A stretch of DNA of 64,000 nt. Origin: Parascedosporium putredinis (lineage: Eukaryota; Ascomycota; Sordariomycetes; Microascales; Microascaceae). The notes under the pieces are model-generated. The model was not told the origin of the DNA. It saw nothing but the letters and a program-made list of their open reading frames with translations, and searched no databases. Made by a program: the position numbers and the translations under genes. Below are positions 25,651 to 36,927 of the stretch, one piece after another. How positions within the stretch are numbered: position 1 is the first letter of the stretch; each line of letters starts with the position of its first letter. Where the stretch lies: positions 806,001 through 870,000 of the forward strand of contig CASHTG010000020.1 in NCBI GenBank assembly GCA_949357655.1, given 5' to 3'.

Positions 25651-28154
25651 ATGGTGCATCCAACACCCTGAACGGGAGCCAGGAGAGCCAACCGCAATGT
25701 GCCGCAGTAACGAAAGAAGAGCCAATAAATATCGTCATTCCCATTGGGGGTATTGGTTCTCGATTCTCAAAGCAAGGATACCGCCACCCCAAACCACTGA
25801 TTAATATTGTAGGGAGACCGATGCTGCTATGGCTAGTTGACAGCCTGATTCTCAAGCCTGGAGATACTCTCTGGATGGCTGTCAATGAGGATGTCGACGA
25901 TGAATTCAGAATCGGCCAGCTGGTCGCAAAGACCTTCCCAAGCATAGACTTCCGCCTCGTGCGCCTTCGCCACCAAACCAAAGGGGCCTGCGAGACGGTA
26001 TGGTTTCTTTTATACTTCCATGCACCCGTCATCTTAGGGATCACTCTAACCATAGCCGCAGCTATATGTCGTAACCCAAAGCATGGCTACCCACCACTTA
26101 TCTAGGAAGACGGTATCCCTAGATTGTGATACCATCTATTGGGCAGACATCCTGCAGGATATTCGTAACATGCCCAGCGGCTTTGGTGCATGCTTTTACT
26201 TCAATGATGATGGAAACAAGCCTATATATTCCTACATAAAAACGGAAAAAAGGTGCACTATGTCCCTTCTGTCTTAGAGGTTTGCAAGCCGCACAAGTAG
26301 CTAACTAACACCATTCCTTCAGGGCTGGCCTCGAGAATATCATCGACATACAGGAGAAAAAGGCAATCTCAACAAAGGCCAATACCGGGGCGTATGTGTT
26401 CCCTAGCGCTTCCTCTTTGAAGACCTGGGCTGCTCATAGCTTGGATGCCAAACGTGAAGATGGATCCGAGCTCGCAGAATACTACACATCACAGACAATC
26501 GCCTTGATGCTCCGTGGCCATGTTCCTTTCCTAGGAATTCCCGTAGAGAATACTGATTTTAGCTGTGTTGGCACCCCCGCACAACTCCAGGACCTGCTGG
26601 CCCTCTTGAAGACGAACCCCGCAGTCTTCCCACCAAGCTACAACAGAGGCGCTTCTGCTTTGACCTTGATTCTACGTTAGTAGGAGCCCCAGCCATCGTC
26701 GGAGACTACACCACTTGTCCCCTATAGAAAAGAATATCCGCTTGGTCCAGCAGTTGTACGATGCTGGCCACTATATAATCATTGTATGTTTTTGCCTCCA
26801 ACTCACTGTGATACTACTTCACGAGTTCTCCTTTAGTTTTCTCCTCCATCTAGTGATCTCTGCTTATCTATTTCATCCTTTCAACCTTGCAGCAAACTAC
26901 ACGTCTCATGCGAACTGACGATGGAGCCCCGGACGTGCCTTTGGCAGATGTTGGCTCCGTCACCTTTGCCCAGCTTGCCAAGTATAGAATTCCTTTTCAT
27001 GACATACATTTTGGGAAGCCCTGCGCCGATATCTATGTTGACGATCGAGCCGTCAACTCCAACCTCGACACCGCAAAGGAGATTGGCTGGTTGCTGGACG
27101 ACTCCATCGCATCTCCAATGAACCATGGCCAGCTCACTTCTTCCCGCCAACGGGACCAGTCCCCTATGATAGAAGCTAGGGACTTTAACACCATTCAAAT
27201 TATCGGCGATCGGGTCATCAAGTCGAGCAAGTCGGCCACTATCCTTGGCGAGCTATACTTTTACTCACACATGCCTTCATCCCTCTCACACGTCTTCCCT
27301 GCCATATACGCCGTTGACCTGATACCTGAGACGGGAACCTATAGCATTAGCATGGAGAACCGCCGAGGCCTGACCTTCTCCCATCTTCTCGTCGGGCGCT
27401 CCATTACAAAGGGTCGCATGTCGACGTTTCTCCGCACACTCCATACCATCCACTCGAGCTCAAGCACTCGGGCTCCGACTCTGAGCATTTCATCTGACCT
27501 CGAAGCCCAGTTTGCGTCACGCTCGCCCTCGCGGACGGAAAGCCAAGTAAACATATACTCCAACTACGGCCCAAAACTGCGCAGCCGGTATCACCAGTTC
27601 AAATCCCAATACGATTCCTTGGGACCCCTGGCCGCCTCCCTCTTCGAAAAGCTTAATCAGTGTCTAGACACGTTCGAGATTGAGAATAAGGGCATCTATG
27701 CTTCAATAATCCACGGGGATCCAGTATTTAGTAACGCTATCCTCAGCAAAGACGAAAAAGCCGTCAGTTTCATCGACGTCCGCTGCCAGCTTGGCAGCAC
27801 CATCACGCCGGAAGGCGACATCCACTACGACTTGGCCAAGGTTCTCCAGTCGCTGTGCGGATATGACCATGTCATGTTTATGAACGCATCCAACTACAAC
27901 CTTAGCCATGCGCTCGAAAACCCCGAGCCTTTGCTCGATGAAGCAGACATTTCGCTTCTTGAGGAACTCCAAGCACAGTTCTTCTCATTTGTCGAGAAGA
28001 CGTATGCGGGAGAGGTTCAGAGGATACCTTGTTTTATATCGCTGCTTCGCTGTTTTTTACTTTGATTCCCCTTCACCGTCCAGAGCTTGGTCCAGTATTT
28101 CTACGCTTGTGCAAGGAAACACTGGACAAGGCCCGTCTATTCGTACCCGAGTAG
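25651..28154 (+). CDS. three-domain protein: nucleotidyltransferase, HAD phosphatase, choline-kinase-like kinase
   Basis: Exons 25651-25997, 26062-26252, 26323-26783, 26893-28154; 754 residues after four single-base corrections. Residues about 25-285 resemble a sugar- or choline-phosphate nucleotidyltransferase: PIGGIGSRF (32-38) followed by KP (47-48), then GACETLYVV. Residues about 290-400 resemble a small HAD phosphatase of the capsule-biosynthesis type: FDLDST (Asp about 294/296) and ADIYVDDRAVN. Residues about 430-750 resemble an aminoglycoside/choline kinase fold: HGDPVFSNAIL (about 608) with the catalytic Asp, and SFIDVRCQLG with the metal-binding Asp. No signal peptide, so cytosolic. 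The combination suggests synthesis of a nucleotide-activated phospho-compound such as a CDP-choline-like or NDP-sugar donor; the substrate is not deducible. Frame breaks at about 25668, 26641, 26720 and 28014. The ATG at 25651 needs the first correction; a later start is possible. Confidence 0.87.
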
Positions 28155-28874
28155 GTGACAGGAGCTGCTGGCGGAACTGTTTTTAAATACTGCGTGGAGG
28201 TTCAAAGAATGAAGCTCTCCTTGGTGTTTGAAGGGGGCACGATTGGAGGTTGATTGTCACCGATCCACTTTGTAGAACGCTAGATTTGAGTGAAATCACC
28301 CTGTTTACATCATTTTAGAGTTACTGGACTATTGGCCCGCATGTACTAGCAGAGAGCATCAAGGGGTTTTGTGAGACTGTGCGTGCAGTGGAGGCCGTCA
28401 CTGGATCACCATAAAGCCTAAAGTGAGCAAGTGGGAGAAGAAGAAGAAGTATGGGGACCACGGCCGGATTGAGCATCTGCCCCTCGGCATGCTAAAGAGA
28501 CTTAATCTAGATTAGATTAAAACGGCTCGATCTGATCCGCCTTCATTGCGTTCCTGGCGAATAATTCACCGCACAACCCCGCGAGAGCGGAAGCGGTCTA
28601 CTGCCGTGAATGAAGAGACCTGTAACTTGCTGGCGGGAAATCACAAAGGCCATGATCTCACAGGTGCCGGTGTCCACTGCGTCCTTTTGCTGCATGCCCC
28701 CGACCCAGTTCCGTCATGAAAACACCTTACTACCTGCCGTCTCGAGAAGTGGCCAAAGAGGTACAAGAAGCCAGGACGGCCCCCGGCGCTGATTCTCGAC
28801 TCCCGATATGCTCTCTCTCCTACCCCGGTCAACATTGCCCCCAATTTCTTCGAGAGAGAACGCAACAACTTTCG
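28155..28874 (+). promoter_or_regulatory. upstream region of the beta-glucosidase gene
   Basis: No gene. A perfect 12-bp palindrome TAATCTAGATTA lies at 28503-28514, about 360 bp upstream of the beta-glucosidase start; its role is unknown. A short GAA-repeat precedes it at about 28435-28450. Confidence 0.4.
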
Positions 28875-31594
28875 ATGCTGCCATCGCTGTTCATCGCCGT
28901 TTTCGCGGCCGTCCCGGTCCTCGGGCTCGAGGCGCCGGAGAGGTTCTACCCTTCCACTTGGGGTTCGGGCGGCCCCGACGGGTGGGATGAAGCCTACGAG
29001 AAGGCTAGGGATTTTGTATCGCAGTTGACGCTTGCCGAAAAGGTCAACTTGACCACGGGGACAGGATGGCAGGCGGACCGATGCGTCGGTGTGACGGGGT
29101 CCGTTCCGCGACTCGGCTTTCGGGGTTTTGTCTCCAGGACGGCCCTCTTGGCGTGCGTTATGGTGTGTTTTGTCGCCCGCTCCCCTCTTTTCGTAGGGTG
29201 TCTGCTAACATGCATGAAAAAATAGCCGACAAAGTTTCAGCGTTTCCGGCGGGCGTCAACGCGGCTGCTACTTGGAGTCGGTCTCTGATCAAGGCTCGCG
29301 GGGCTGCCATGGGCGCTGAGTTTTACGGCAAGGGCATCGATATCCAGCTCGGTCCGTCGGTCGGCCCCTGGGATTATTCCCGGAGGGGGTCGCAACTGGG
29401 AAGGTTTCGGGAATGATCCTTACTTGGCGGGTGCTGCTACCGCGTTGACTGTGGAGGGTATTCAGAGCGAAGGTGTGGTTGCTTGCGTGAAGCATTTCAT
29501 CCTTAACGAGCAGGAACACTTCCGCGGTTCGGTTTCGAGCTTGGTGAATGATCGTGTGATGCACGAGGTTTATCTCTGGTAAGTTGAACTCTGACGGTCC
29601 TTGGTCACCGTACTCCTCTTCATGATATGCCTCGACCAAGATTCATGTTTCAATATTTTAGGCCGTTTGCCGATGCCGTCAGAGCTGGGGTTGGCTCCGT
29701 CATGTGTTCGTACAACCGTGTCAACGGCACTTATTCCTGTGAGAATGCATACACCAACTACCTTTTGAAGAACGAGCTCAACTTCCAGGGCTTCGTCATG
29801 TCGGACTGGGGTGCGCAGCATACTAGCATCGAGTCCGCGCTCAACGGGCTCGACATGACGATGCCCGGCGACCGATTCGGACGCGAGACGGCGGGGTACC
29901 AATCTCTCTGGGGCGGCGCCCTCACCGAAGCTGTCCTAGCTGACCAGGTGCCCCAGTGGCGCCTCGACGACATGGTGGTGCGCATCATGGCAGCTTACTA
30001 CAAGGTCCACGTGGGCGACAAGGAAGAGCGTCCCGATATCAACTTCCACGCCTGGACCAACGCAACGGAAGGGCCCGTCTACTTTGTAGCGAACGAGACG
30101 TGGGAGGTCGTCAACGAGCACGTCGACGTCGCCGCCGACCACGCCGACTTGATTAGAGAGATTGGCGCCAAGTCCATCGTCCTGCTCAAGAACGAGGGCG
30201 TGCTGCCGCTGGGGAAACCAGAGAGCGTGGCCGTCATCGGGGAAGATGCCCAGGATAACCCCAACGGCGTGAACTGGTGCGTTGACCGTGCCTGCAACGA
30301 CGGCACGTTGGCCATGGGGTGGGGGTCGGGCACGGCGGACTTCCCGTACCTCATCTCGCCCGCCACGGCTCTTTTGCTCCAGGCTGAGGGGATGGCACCG
30401 CGTTTTCGAATGTGGAGTCGAACTGGGATCTGGAGGCGGCGATGGAGGCTGCTGTGGATGCGGAGGTGGCTATTGTGTTTGCGAATGCGAATGCTGGTGA
30501 GAATTATGTCTTTGTCGGCGACAACGAAGGGGACCGGAACAACTTGACTTTGTGGAATGGAGGCGACGCCCTGATTACTGCCGTTGCGTCGATCAATCCT
30601 AACACTATTGTCGTTCTTCATACTGTTGGGCCAGTCCTTATCGAGGACTACAAGCAGCACCCCAACATCACCGCCATACTCTGGGCCGGCCTACCGGGAC
30701 AAGAGTCTGGGAATTCTTTGGTTGATGTCCTATACGGGGCCGTCAACCCGCAAGGACGCTCTCCCTTTACGTGGGGAAAGAATGCAGAGGACTGGGGCGT
30801 GTCGTTGATGTACGAATCAGACGACGTACCCCTGTGCAGGACCTCAACGCTGGCCTGTTCATCGACTACCGCCATTTTGACAAGGAGGACATTGAGCCAA
30901 GCTACGAGTTTGGCTTCGGACTCAGTTACACGACGTTCGAGTACTCGGACCTCGAGATCGAACTCGTCGCCGAGGACGGGCCATCGTACGAGGCGGCGGA
31001 TGGCGTCACGGAAGAGGCGCCCGTGTACGGAGAATTGGGCTCGCGGGAAGATTTCCTCTTCCCCGAGGGGTTCGAGGTTATCCCGAAATACGTGTATTCC
31101 TGGGTGCTCGAGGAGCCGGCGGGCCCGCAGGACATCAAGATTGACGAGTCGAGCAGGAGCGGCGAGGCGCAGCGCGTGCATCCCGCCGGTGGCGCGCCTG
31201 GCGGAAATCCTGGACTGTACGAAGTCGTATATCGCGTATCAGTAACGGTGGAGAACACCGGAGACGTAGCGGGCACAGAGATTGTGCAGCTGGTAAGTCG
31301 AGATATCTTCCTTTCCGTAGGACCTTTGAGTTGCCTGAGTTGTTTGTGTCTAATATCTGGATATAGTACCTTTCGCATGGCGACAGCGATGGGCCGGTGA
31401 GGGTTCTTCGAGGATTTGAGGATGTTGAGTTGGAGCCCGAGGAGGCCAAGACGGTGACTTTCGACTTGACGTATCGTGACCTTGCGACGTGGGCGGTCGA
31501 GGAGGAGAATTGGGTCATCTCCAAAGCAAACAAGACGGTATATGTAGGCTCCAGCTCCCGGGACTTGAGGTTGGATGCTGAGCTGGAAGTTTGA
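28875..31594 (+). CDS. secreted GH3 beta-glucosidase
   Basis: Hydrolyses terminal beta-glucosyl residues, for example of cellobiose. Exons 28875-29162, 29226-29578, 29662-31292, 31367-31594; 834 residues after five single-base corrections, normal for the family. N-terminal signal peptide MLPSLFIAVFAAVPVLGLEA. GH3 N-terminal barrel: GTGWQADRC, KHFILNEQEHFR, and the nucleophile Asp in GFVMSDWGAQH. GH3 C-terminal domain: SIVLLKNEGVLPLG, and acid/base candidate Glu in GDNEGDRNNLTLWNG. The C-terminal fibronectin-III-like domain contains VTVENTGDVAGTEIVQL and ends in LDAELEV. Frame breaks at about 29121 (T run), 29370 (C), 29386 (G), 30391 (G) and 30830 (C). Family members are commonly under glucose repression; no site is claimed here. 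Confidence 0.95.
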
Positions 31595-31981
31595 AAGGTT
31601 AAATAGACTCATATCTACATGGACGGATTGAAGAATACATGTAGGAGACATGTTTACATCTATGGATCAAGGCAGTGTTGAACCAAGCGCTTAGCATTAC
31701 TCACAACATTTTCTAAATTGGCACCGGGATTTCAAGAGGAAGGGGCTTTCTTTATTGAATACTCTACGGAGCTCATATTTTGCGTCGTTTACTGCGAAAC
31801 ATGGCTGTCACTCTAATTCCACGCAGTTCCACCATCCTCGACTTCCTTTTTTGTTAGGGTTTTTGTTTTTCACTTTTTTGGAGACTTTTGATAATTTAGT
31901 GCCCTTCACTCCTCGCATCAACTTGACCAGCACTACCGACAAGCAAGGAGGGTCCTTGCTAGACAGCGGTAGGCACAGGCA
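31595..31981. other. convergent 3' spacer
   Basis: 387 bp between the ends of the beta-glucosidase gene and the convergent Cys-rich gene. Nothing recognised. Confidence 0.5.
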
Positions 31982-33462
31982 TTAGAGGGGAAACTTGGAG
32001 ACTGTGGCTGAATTGGATGGGTCCCTTGTGACAGTGATGACAACGGGATGGTCCAGCTCGTTGGAGCAGAAGCAGCCAAGAGAGCAAATCTCCACAATGT
32101 CTGGGTCAAAGGAATCATAGATGGGAAGGAGGCCCTGGCCGCCGGCTCTGCACTGAAAGTGAGTCTTGCAGACGCTGTCTGGGTCGAGATCATGGAGGCA
32201 GGTGATGGTGGCCGAGGTGTCGACCATTGGCCTCTCCCAAGGGCTTGTGGTTGGTGTGGGTCGGGGCTTCCTGGTGGTGGTGCCATTCCCAGTGGACTTC
32301 GTTTCATCGGGAAGGGGAAGGGTCACGATTACGGTGATGGCCTCCTCATCTTCAAAATCCGGCTCTTCTTGTCCAGGAAAGTCCTGCGACGGGGCCTCGG
32401 TAGGGGTCGCGTCGTCCGCAGGCATACTAGCGAAGGGGGCTGGGCCTTTTCAGGCACCTTGGATTCGGGAATCGGGGTCGGGCGGGAACCGAGTATCTCT
32501 GCGTATCATGTTCAGTCGGGAAAGCGGTCGTGGCGTTGGCGCTGGTGACAGCGTCGCAGCCAAGCTTGATGCCAAAACCAGGTCGCAAGAGCTCACCATC
32601 AACGCCACGGACAGGAGTAGGAGCGGGCGCGGCTGTGAAATAATCGGCGGGGGTCGTGCTGATTAAAGGGGGCGGAGACGGGGTTATGGCGCTGGACAAG
32701 GCCGCCGGTGCTGGCCCCTTCTTCGGGGGCGTTGGGGCACCGGCAGTTTTGTACGCACAAGTCAGGGACGTGGCCGCCGAGCTGGCTGAAGACGCTGTAG
32801 GGGTCGCCGTTTTCGTCGCAGGCGACCACGAGATTGCAGAAGCAGTTCACAATTTCCTCGGCTTGCACATCGCCGTCGTAGCTGCACGTCATGCGGCGGA
32901 GACAAGGGCCGTCGCCGTTCCTGCAGGGGTCGTCGCGATGGGCAGCCATGAGATTCATGAGATGCTCGGAAGTCAGGAACAGGTCCTCGTAGTGATCAGG
33001 ATTGCGGAGGGCGGCAGTGGATTCGGGGGCGGTATCGACCCGTTCGAGGAGAGTGACGATCACGGTCTTGGTGGCAGCGTTGTCAGAGACGCTACTGAGG
33101 GAATCTTCATTATGGGCTTGGGCAATGGGTTCTCTCTCAGGCCTGTCGGGCATGGTCCCAGTCTTAGCGTGAAGCTCTTGGAAGGGCTCGAGAATGGGGC
33201 TGTTGGTAGCGGCAGGGCGACCAACTCCGCTAACTGGAGGAAACATGGCGGGAATGGCGGAAGCAGCGCTGAAGATGGCCGCGAGGGCCAGGATGGAACT
33301 GGTCAACTTGTGGAAGTGAATACGTTAGTATATCCATATGTTGTCAAGGTTCGTTTGACAGCCAGGGTCAAAGGCAGGAGTAGGATATAACAGTCGCCAA
33401 AGCCAGTGAGGGCCTGGTTGCTGAGAATTCAAAGGACTAGACATATTAGAACTTACCTTCAT
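31982..33462 (-). CDS. secreted protein with two cysteine modules, unknown function
   Basis: No family recognised. Exon 1 is just ATG-AAG (33462-33457), then a 150-bp intron (33307-33456), then 33306-31982. The mature N-terminus follows a signal peptide (LTSSILALAAIFSAASA). Two similar cysteine modules: DPCRNGDGPCLRRMTC with NCFC, VVACDENG and DLCVQNCRCPN (about 32960-32730), and TCLHDLDPDSVC, HFQC and ICSLGCFCSNE (about 32220-32040). They are separated by a Pro/Thr-rich linker. Two frame breaks (about 32720 and 32440) are each equivalent to two missing bases or one extra; the summed length then fits one frame of about 444 residues. Its secretion and cysteine spacing make it a candidate extracellular or effector-like protein, by inference only. 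Confidence 0.75.
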
Positions 33463-35085
33463 GATGAAGCCACAGTATATGAACTAAGGCTTATGAGGGA
33501 GTTTTCAGGATTCGTAGAGATTGAAGAGAAAGGTTTCAATCGAACACTGACTGACTAGGAGGTGAAGTCGATGGAGAGAGAGAAAGGGACAGAGAGTTGG
33601 AAGAGGCTATCTTGATATTTATACACGCTAGAGATGGTCCTGAATCACTTGAAAGCTACATCTGTAAGGTATCTCTAGTGACTAAGAGAAGTTCAGTATT
33701 TTGAAAAAAGAAAAAGTGTTGCTCCAGCTCCAGATGAGGCAGGAGCAGGTCGTTGTTGAGAGGTGGATTTTGTATAGTGAATCATGTTCACAGCTCACTA
33801 GACGCGTTTTAAACACATACACTGATCTATATACATAAGTAGCTATAGCAATACCTCTAAGTCAACATATATAGCCTAGCAAAGGTATACCTTCCATAAA
33901 CCATTAACACATAAATCTGGAGAACTAGGGAGAGGTAGAGGTAGAGTAATATATAATTGTAGGAACACTAGGATTATGTGTAAGCTTCGGATTGGTGTGA
34001 CTAGGGTTCTATGCAAAGAGAAATAGAAAACTACGACTCTTGGAAAAAGGAGAGCGAGGAAACTGTAGACTAGAAAATATTCAACAGTCCAGTGAGGTCG
34101 AAAGATCCGTAGACGGCAATAGCGAAGTTGCAGGAGAGGCAAAACCATTATATTTCAACATCTCCCAATCAGAAACGAGGCGCGAGTTCTACTTGCCAGG
34201 ACTAGCTCACGTCAGCTTCTAAAGGCCAGGAAACAGTAATACCACGGTTTCGGGAAACTGTATAGTTCAGGTAGCAACCCTGCCCTTGTCCCTGCAAGAT
34301 TGCGGGCTCGAGTGACAAGCTCGAGGTTGACCCTGGTTAGTCATCGTGTCTCTGTCCTGTCAAGGGCACCTTCCCAATTCCTGCCAGTTGCCCGAGAGAA
34401 AAACTCAACAAACTGCCTGATGCCGGTATACTCCCAAACGCGATCCCCAAACCAAGTGTGGACACTCAACGCGGGACGTCACCATGCGGCTGGTGAGGGG
34501 GAATCGGGCGGCACGTTTTCGGACGACCGGCCCCCGCATGCGAGACGCTCAATCGGCCGATGATGGTTGGCCGACAAATGCCCTCGGCCAGCACGCCTGC
34601 GCACATGGTGGGGGCCGGGCGGGGAAACACGACGAGAAGCGTCTCAATATTTCTGCCTTTTCTTCCCTTAATATCTGCCATGCATAAAACTTGGGCGATT
34701 CAGACGAGGGTGTCGTCCAGGTTGGATGGTCGTTGTGACTGGGGGCCCTTGACTCGGGCCAATTGAGAATCATTGCTGAGCCACCGCCGTCCGGAATTCT
34801 AGCCGCTTCCCCGACCAGTGGGGTTCAAGATTCGACCCTGGCCGGCAAGTCGTTGATGGGGGTCATCAAGGATTATCATAACAGCAAGCATTTCTCCTCA
34901 TTTCCCCTTGGGGCTTTGGGTTTTCTTGGTTTCGATCAAAGGCCTCCTTTCATTTTCTCCCCTTCACTGGCGAAGGCTCCTACACTAAATTGCGTACATG
35001 GAAGTGAAAAAGCTTTGTACAATATCTCCAATTTCATCCCACTGCCGTCCACCAAACCATATGCTAAATACTAGAGGCGCGTCCA
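33463..35085. other. intergenic with an AT-rich island
   Basis: No gene. About 33690-34000 is markedly AT-rich and rich in TA dinucleotides (runs such as ATATATAG), unlike the flanking GC-balanced sequence. This composition is typical of old sequence altered by repeat-induced point mutation, but no transposon open frame remains to prove it. Confidence 0.5.
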
Positions 35086-36927
35086 TTACTCCGCAGGCTC
35101 CGCAGGCTCGGCGGGCTCTGCGGGCTCGGTCGGAGCGGGGGCGGGGGTCTCCTCACTCTCCTCACCTTCAGCGGGGGTCTCGGGCTCAGCCGGGGTCTCG
35201 GACTCGACGGGAGTCTCGGGCTCGGCCGGAGTCTCGGGCTCCACAGGCTCCTCGGGCTCGGGGGCGGGAGGCTTGTAGTTGACGATGGCATCGAGAGTCG
35301 CTTGGTAGGCAGGCTTCTTCTGCATGTTGTTGTCCCAAAGAAGAGCGTCACCCTCACTATGCTAATGTTAGTAACCCAGGACAACGATTTCGACTAGCAT
35401 AGGACATGCGGAATCACTGAAACAAGGACTGCTTACCCAGAGAACGTCTGGGGAACCCAGCTGTACTTGTCAGAAACACCCTACATAAACAGTTAGCATT
35501 GGCTTGGCGCAAAACTACCTCAGTAGGAGCCGGGGAGTCTGCCGGATTCGCATCCATGCAAGCGGCGTGCATCCATCAACCGGAGTCCAAGATCAACGGG
35601 TCTAAACCTACCCAAACAGTGAAACCAACGCAACCTATGTCTCCGTGTTAGCATCCGATTGCCCCAACGATACCCGACTCTTGAGTAGAGACCAAAGAAG
35701 CATGACGACTTACGTTCAACATCCATGCAGGCACCCATCATGCGGGCAAAGGCCTCGGCGTGGACCTGCAACTTCTGGGCGTTGGAGGGAGTGTTCATCC
35801 TGATATCAACCTCGGTGTAGGCCACGTCCACGTCGAGATCCGTGAACATGCGGAGCGTCGCGGCGAGCTCCTCCTGCGGCGGGGTGGGGGTCTCCTGGGT
35901 GCTGGTGCTCTCCGTCACCATGTGGCCCTGCAGACCAACGCCGTCGATGCGAGCGCCATAGGACTGGACCAGCTTGACGATCCTGACGGCACCCTCACTA
36001 TAGATTGGCAGTCACCACCGTTAGCCGTGTCTCGCAGTAGTATAGTAAAAGAGACCACGATAGAGTCTGGTCTGGGGTTTCAGGGGAAGTTCTTACGCCT
36101 TCTCCTTTCCGTATTCGAGGTTGTAATCGTTGTAGTAAAGCTTCGTGCCGGGGTCCGCAGCCTCAGCGAGCTGGAACGAGATGGGGAGGTAGGCCTCGCC
36201 CATGACTCGAAGGAAGACGTTGTCTCGGTAGGTGCCGTCCTCGTTCAAGGCTGTCGTGGGGTGAGGGTAATTAGCAAGGCTGTCCAAGAAGGAAGGTTGC
36301 ATATAATTGACAGGGGGAAAGAAGCAGGGAGAGCATCTACTTACCCTCGTTCACGACGTCCCAATGGGTGCACTTCCCCTTGTATCGGCCCATGACAGTC
36401 GAGATGTGGTTCTGCATCACCTGGTACAAGGTAGCGTTGTTGTTGATGCCATTGACCCAGCTGGGGAGCTGAGAATACCAGACGAGAGTATGGCATCGGA
36501 GCTGCTTTCCGTTCTGGGTCGCCCAGTTGGCATGTTGATCGGCAGCTCCCCAGCTAAACTGACCCTGGCTAGGCTGGATAGCATCCCACTTCATCGCGTT
36601 CTCGGGTGTGATAGAGCCAAAGTCGTTGCTGGCCATGATGGTAGACTCGGCCTGGTCGTTTCGAACCGTCAGGCAGGTTCCGAAATACTCTCTGCCAGCG
36701 GCGACCATGGCGGTGTGGAGACCCTGGGCCTGTCGAGGGGACAAAAGACTACACCATACGAGACAACGAGTTAGTTCGTTACCCTTTCACATCGTCACCA
36801 ACAAACGGTTGGAGAGCAGCAGGCCACCGTACTGGAAGGCCATGGCAGAGGATTCCACTTACGACATGGGAGTGCCGCTGACAGCGCCAATAATGGCGGC
36901 CAGGGCCGGAAGAAGGCCGTACTGCAT
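35086..36927 (-). CDS. secreted GH10 endo-beta-1,4-xylanase with Pro/Glu tail
   Basis: Cleaves xylan backbone. Seven exons (minus): 36927-36863, 36748-36345, 36250-36097, 35997-35714, 35634-35612, 35480-35437, 35356-35086; they sum exactly to 415 codons with no frame correction. Signal peptide MQYGLLPALAAIIGAVSG. GH10 barrel: ITPENAMKWDAIQPSQGQF, CHTLVWYSQLPSWV, acid/base Glu in THWDVVNEA, YYNDYNLE, GVGLQGH, nucleophile Glu in YTEVDIRMN, and GFTVWGVSDKYSWV. After the barrel come about 60 residues of acidic PAEPETP repeats instead of a carbohydrate-binding module. The 23-bp fifth exon is notable. The intact frame shows the sequence is not uniformly error-prone. Confidence 0.95.
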
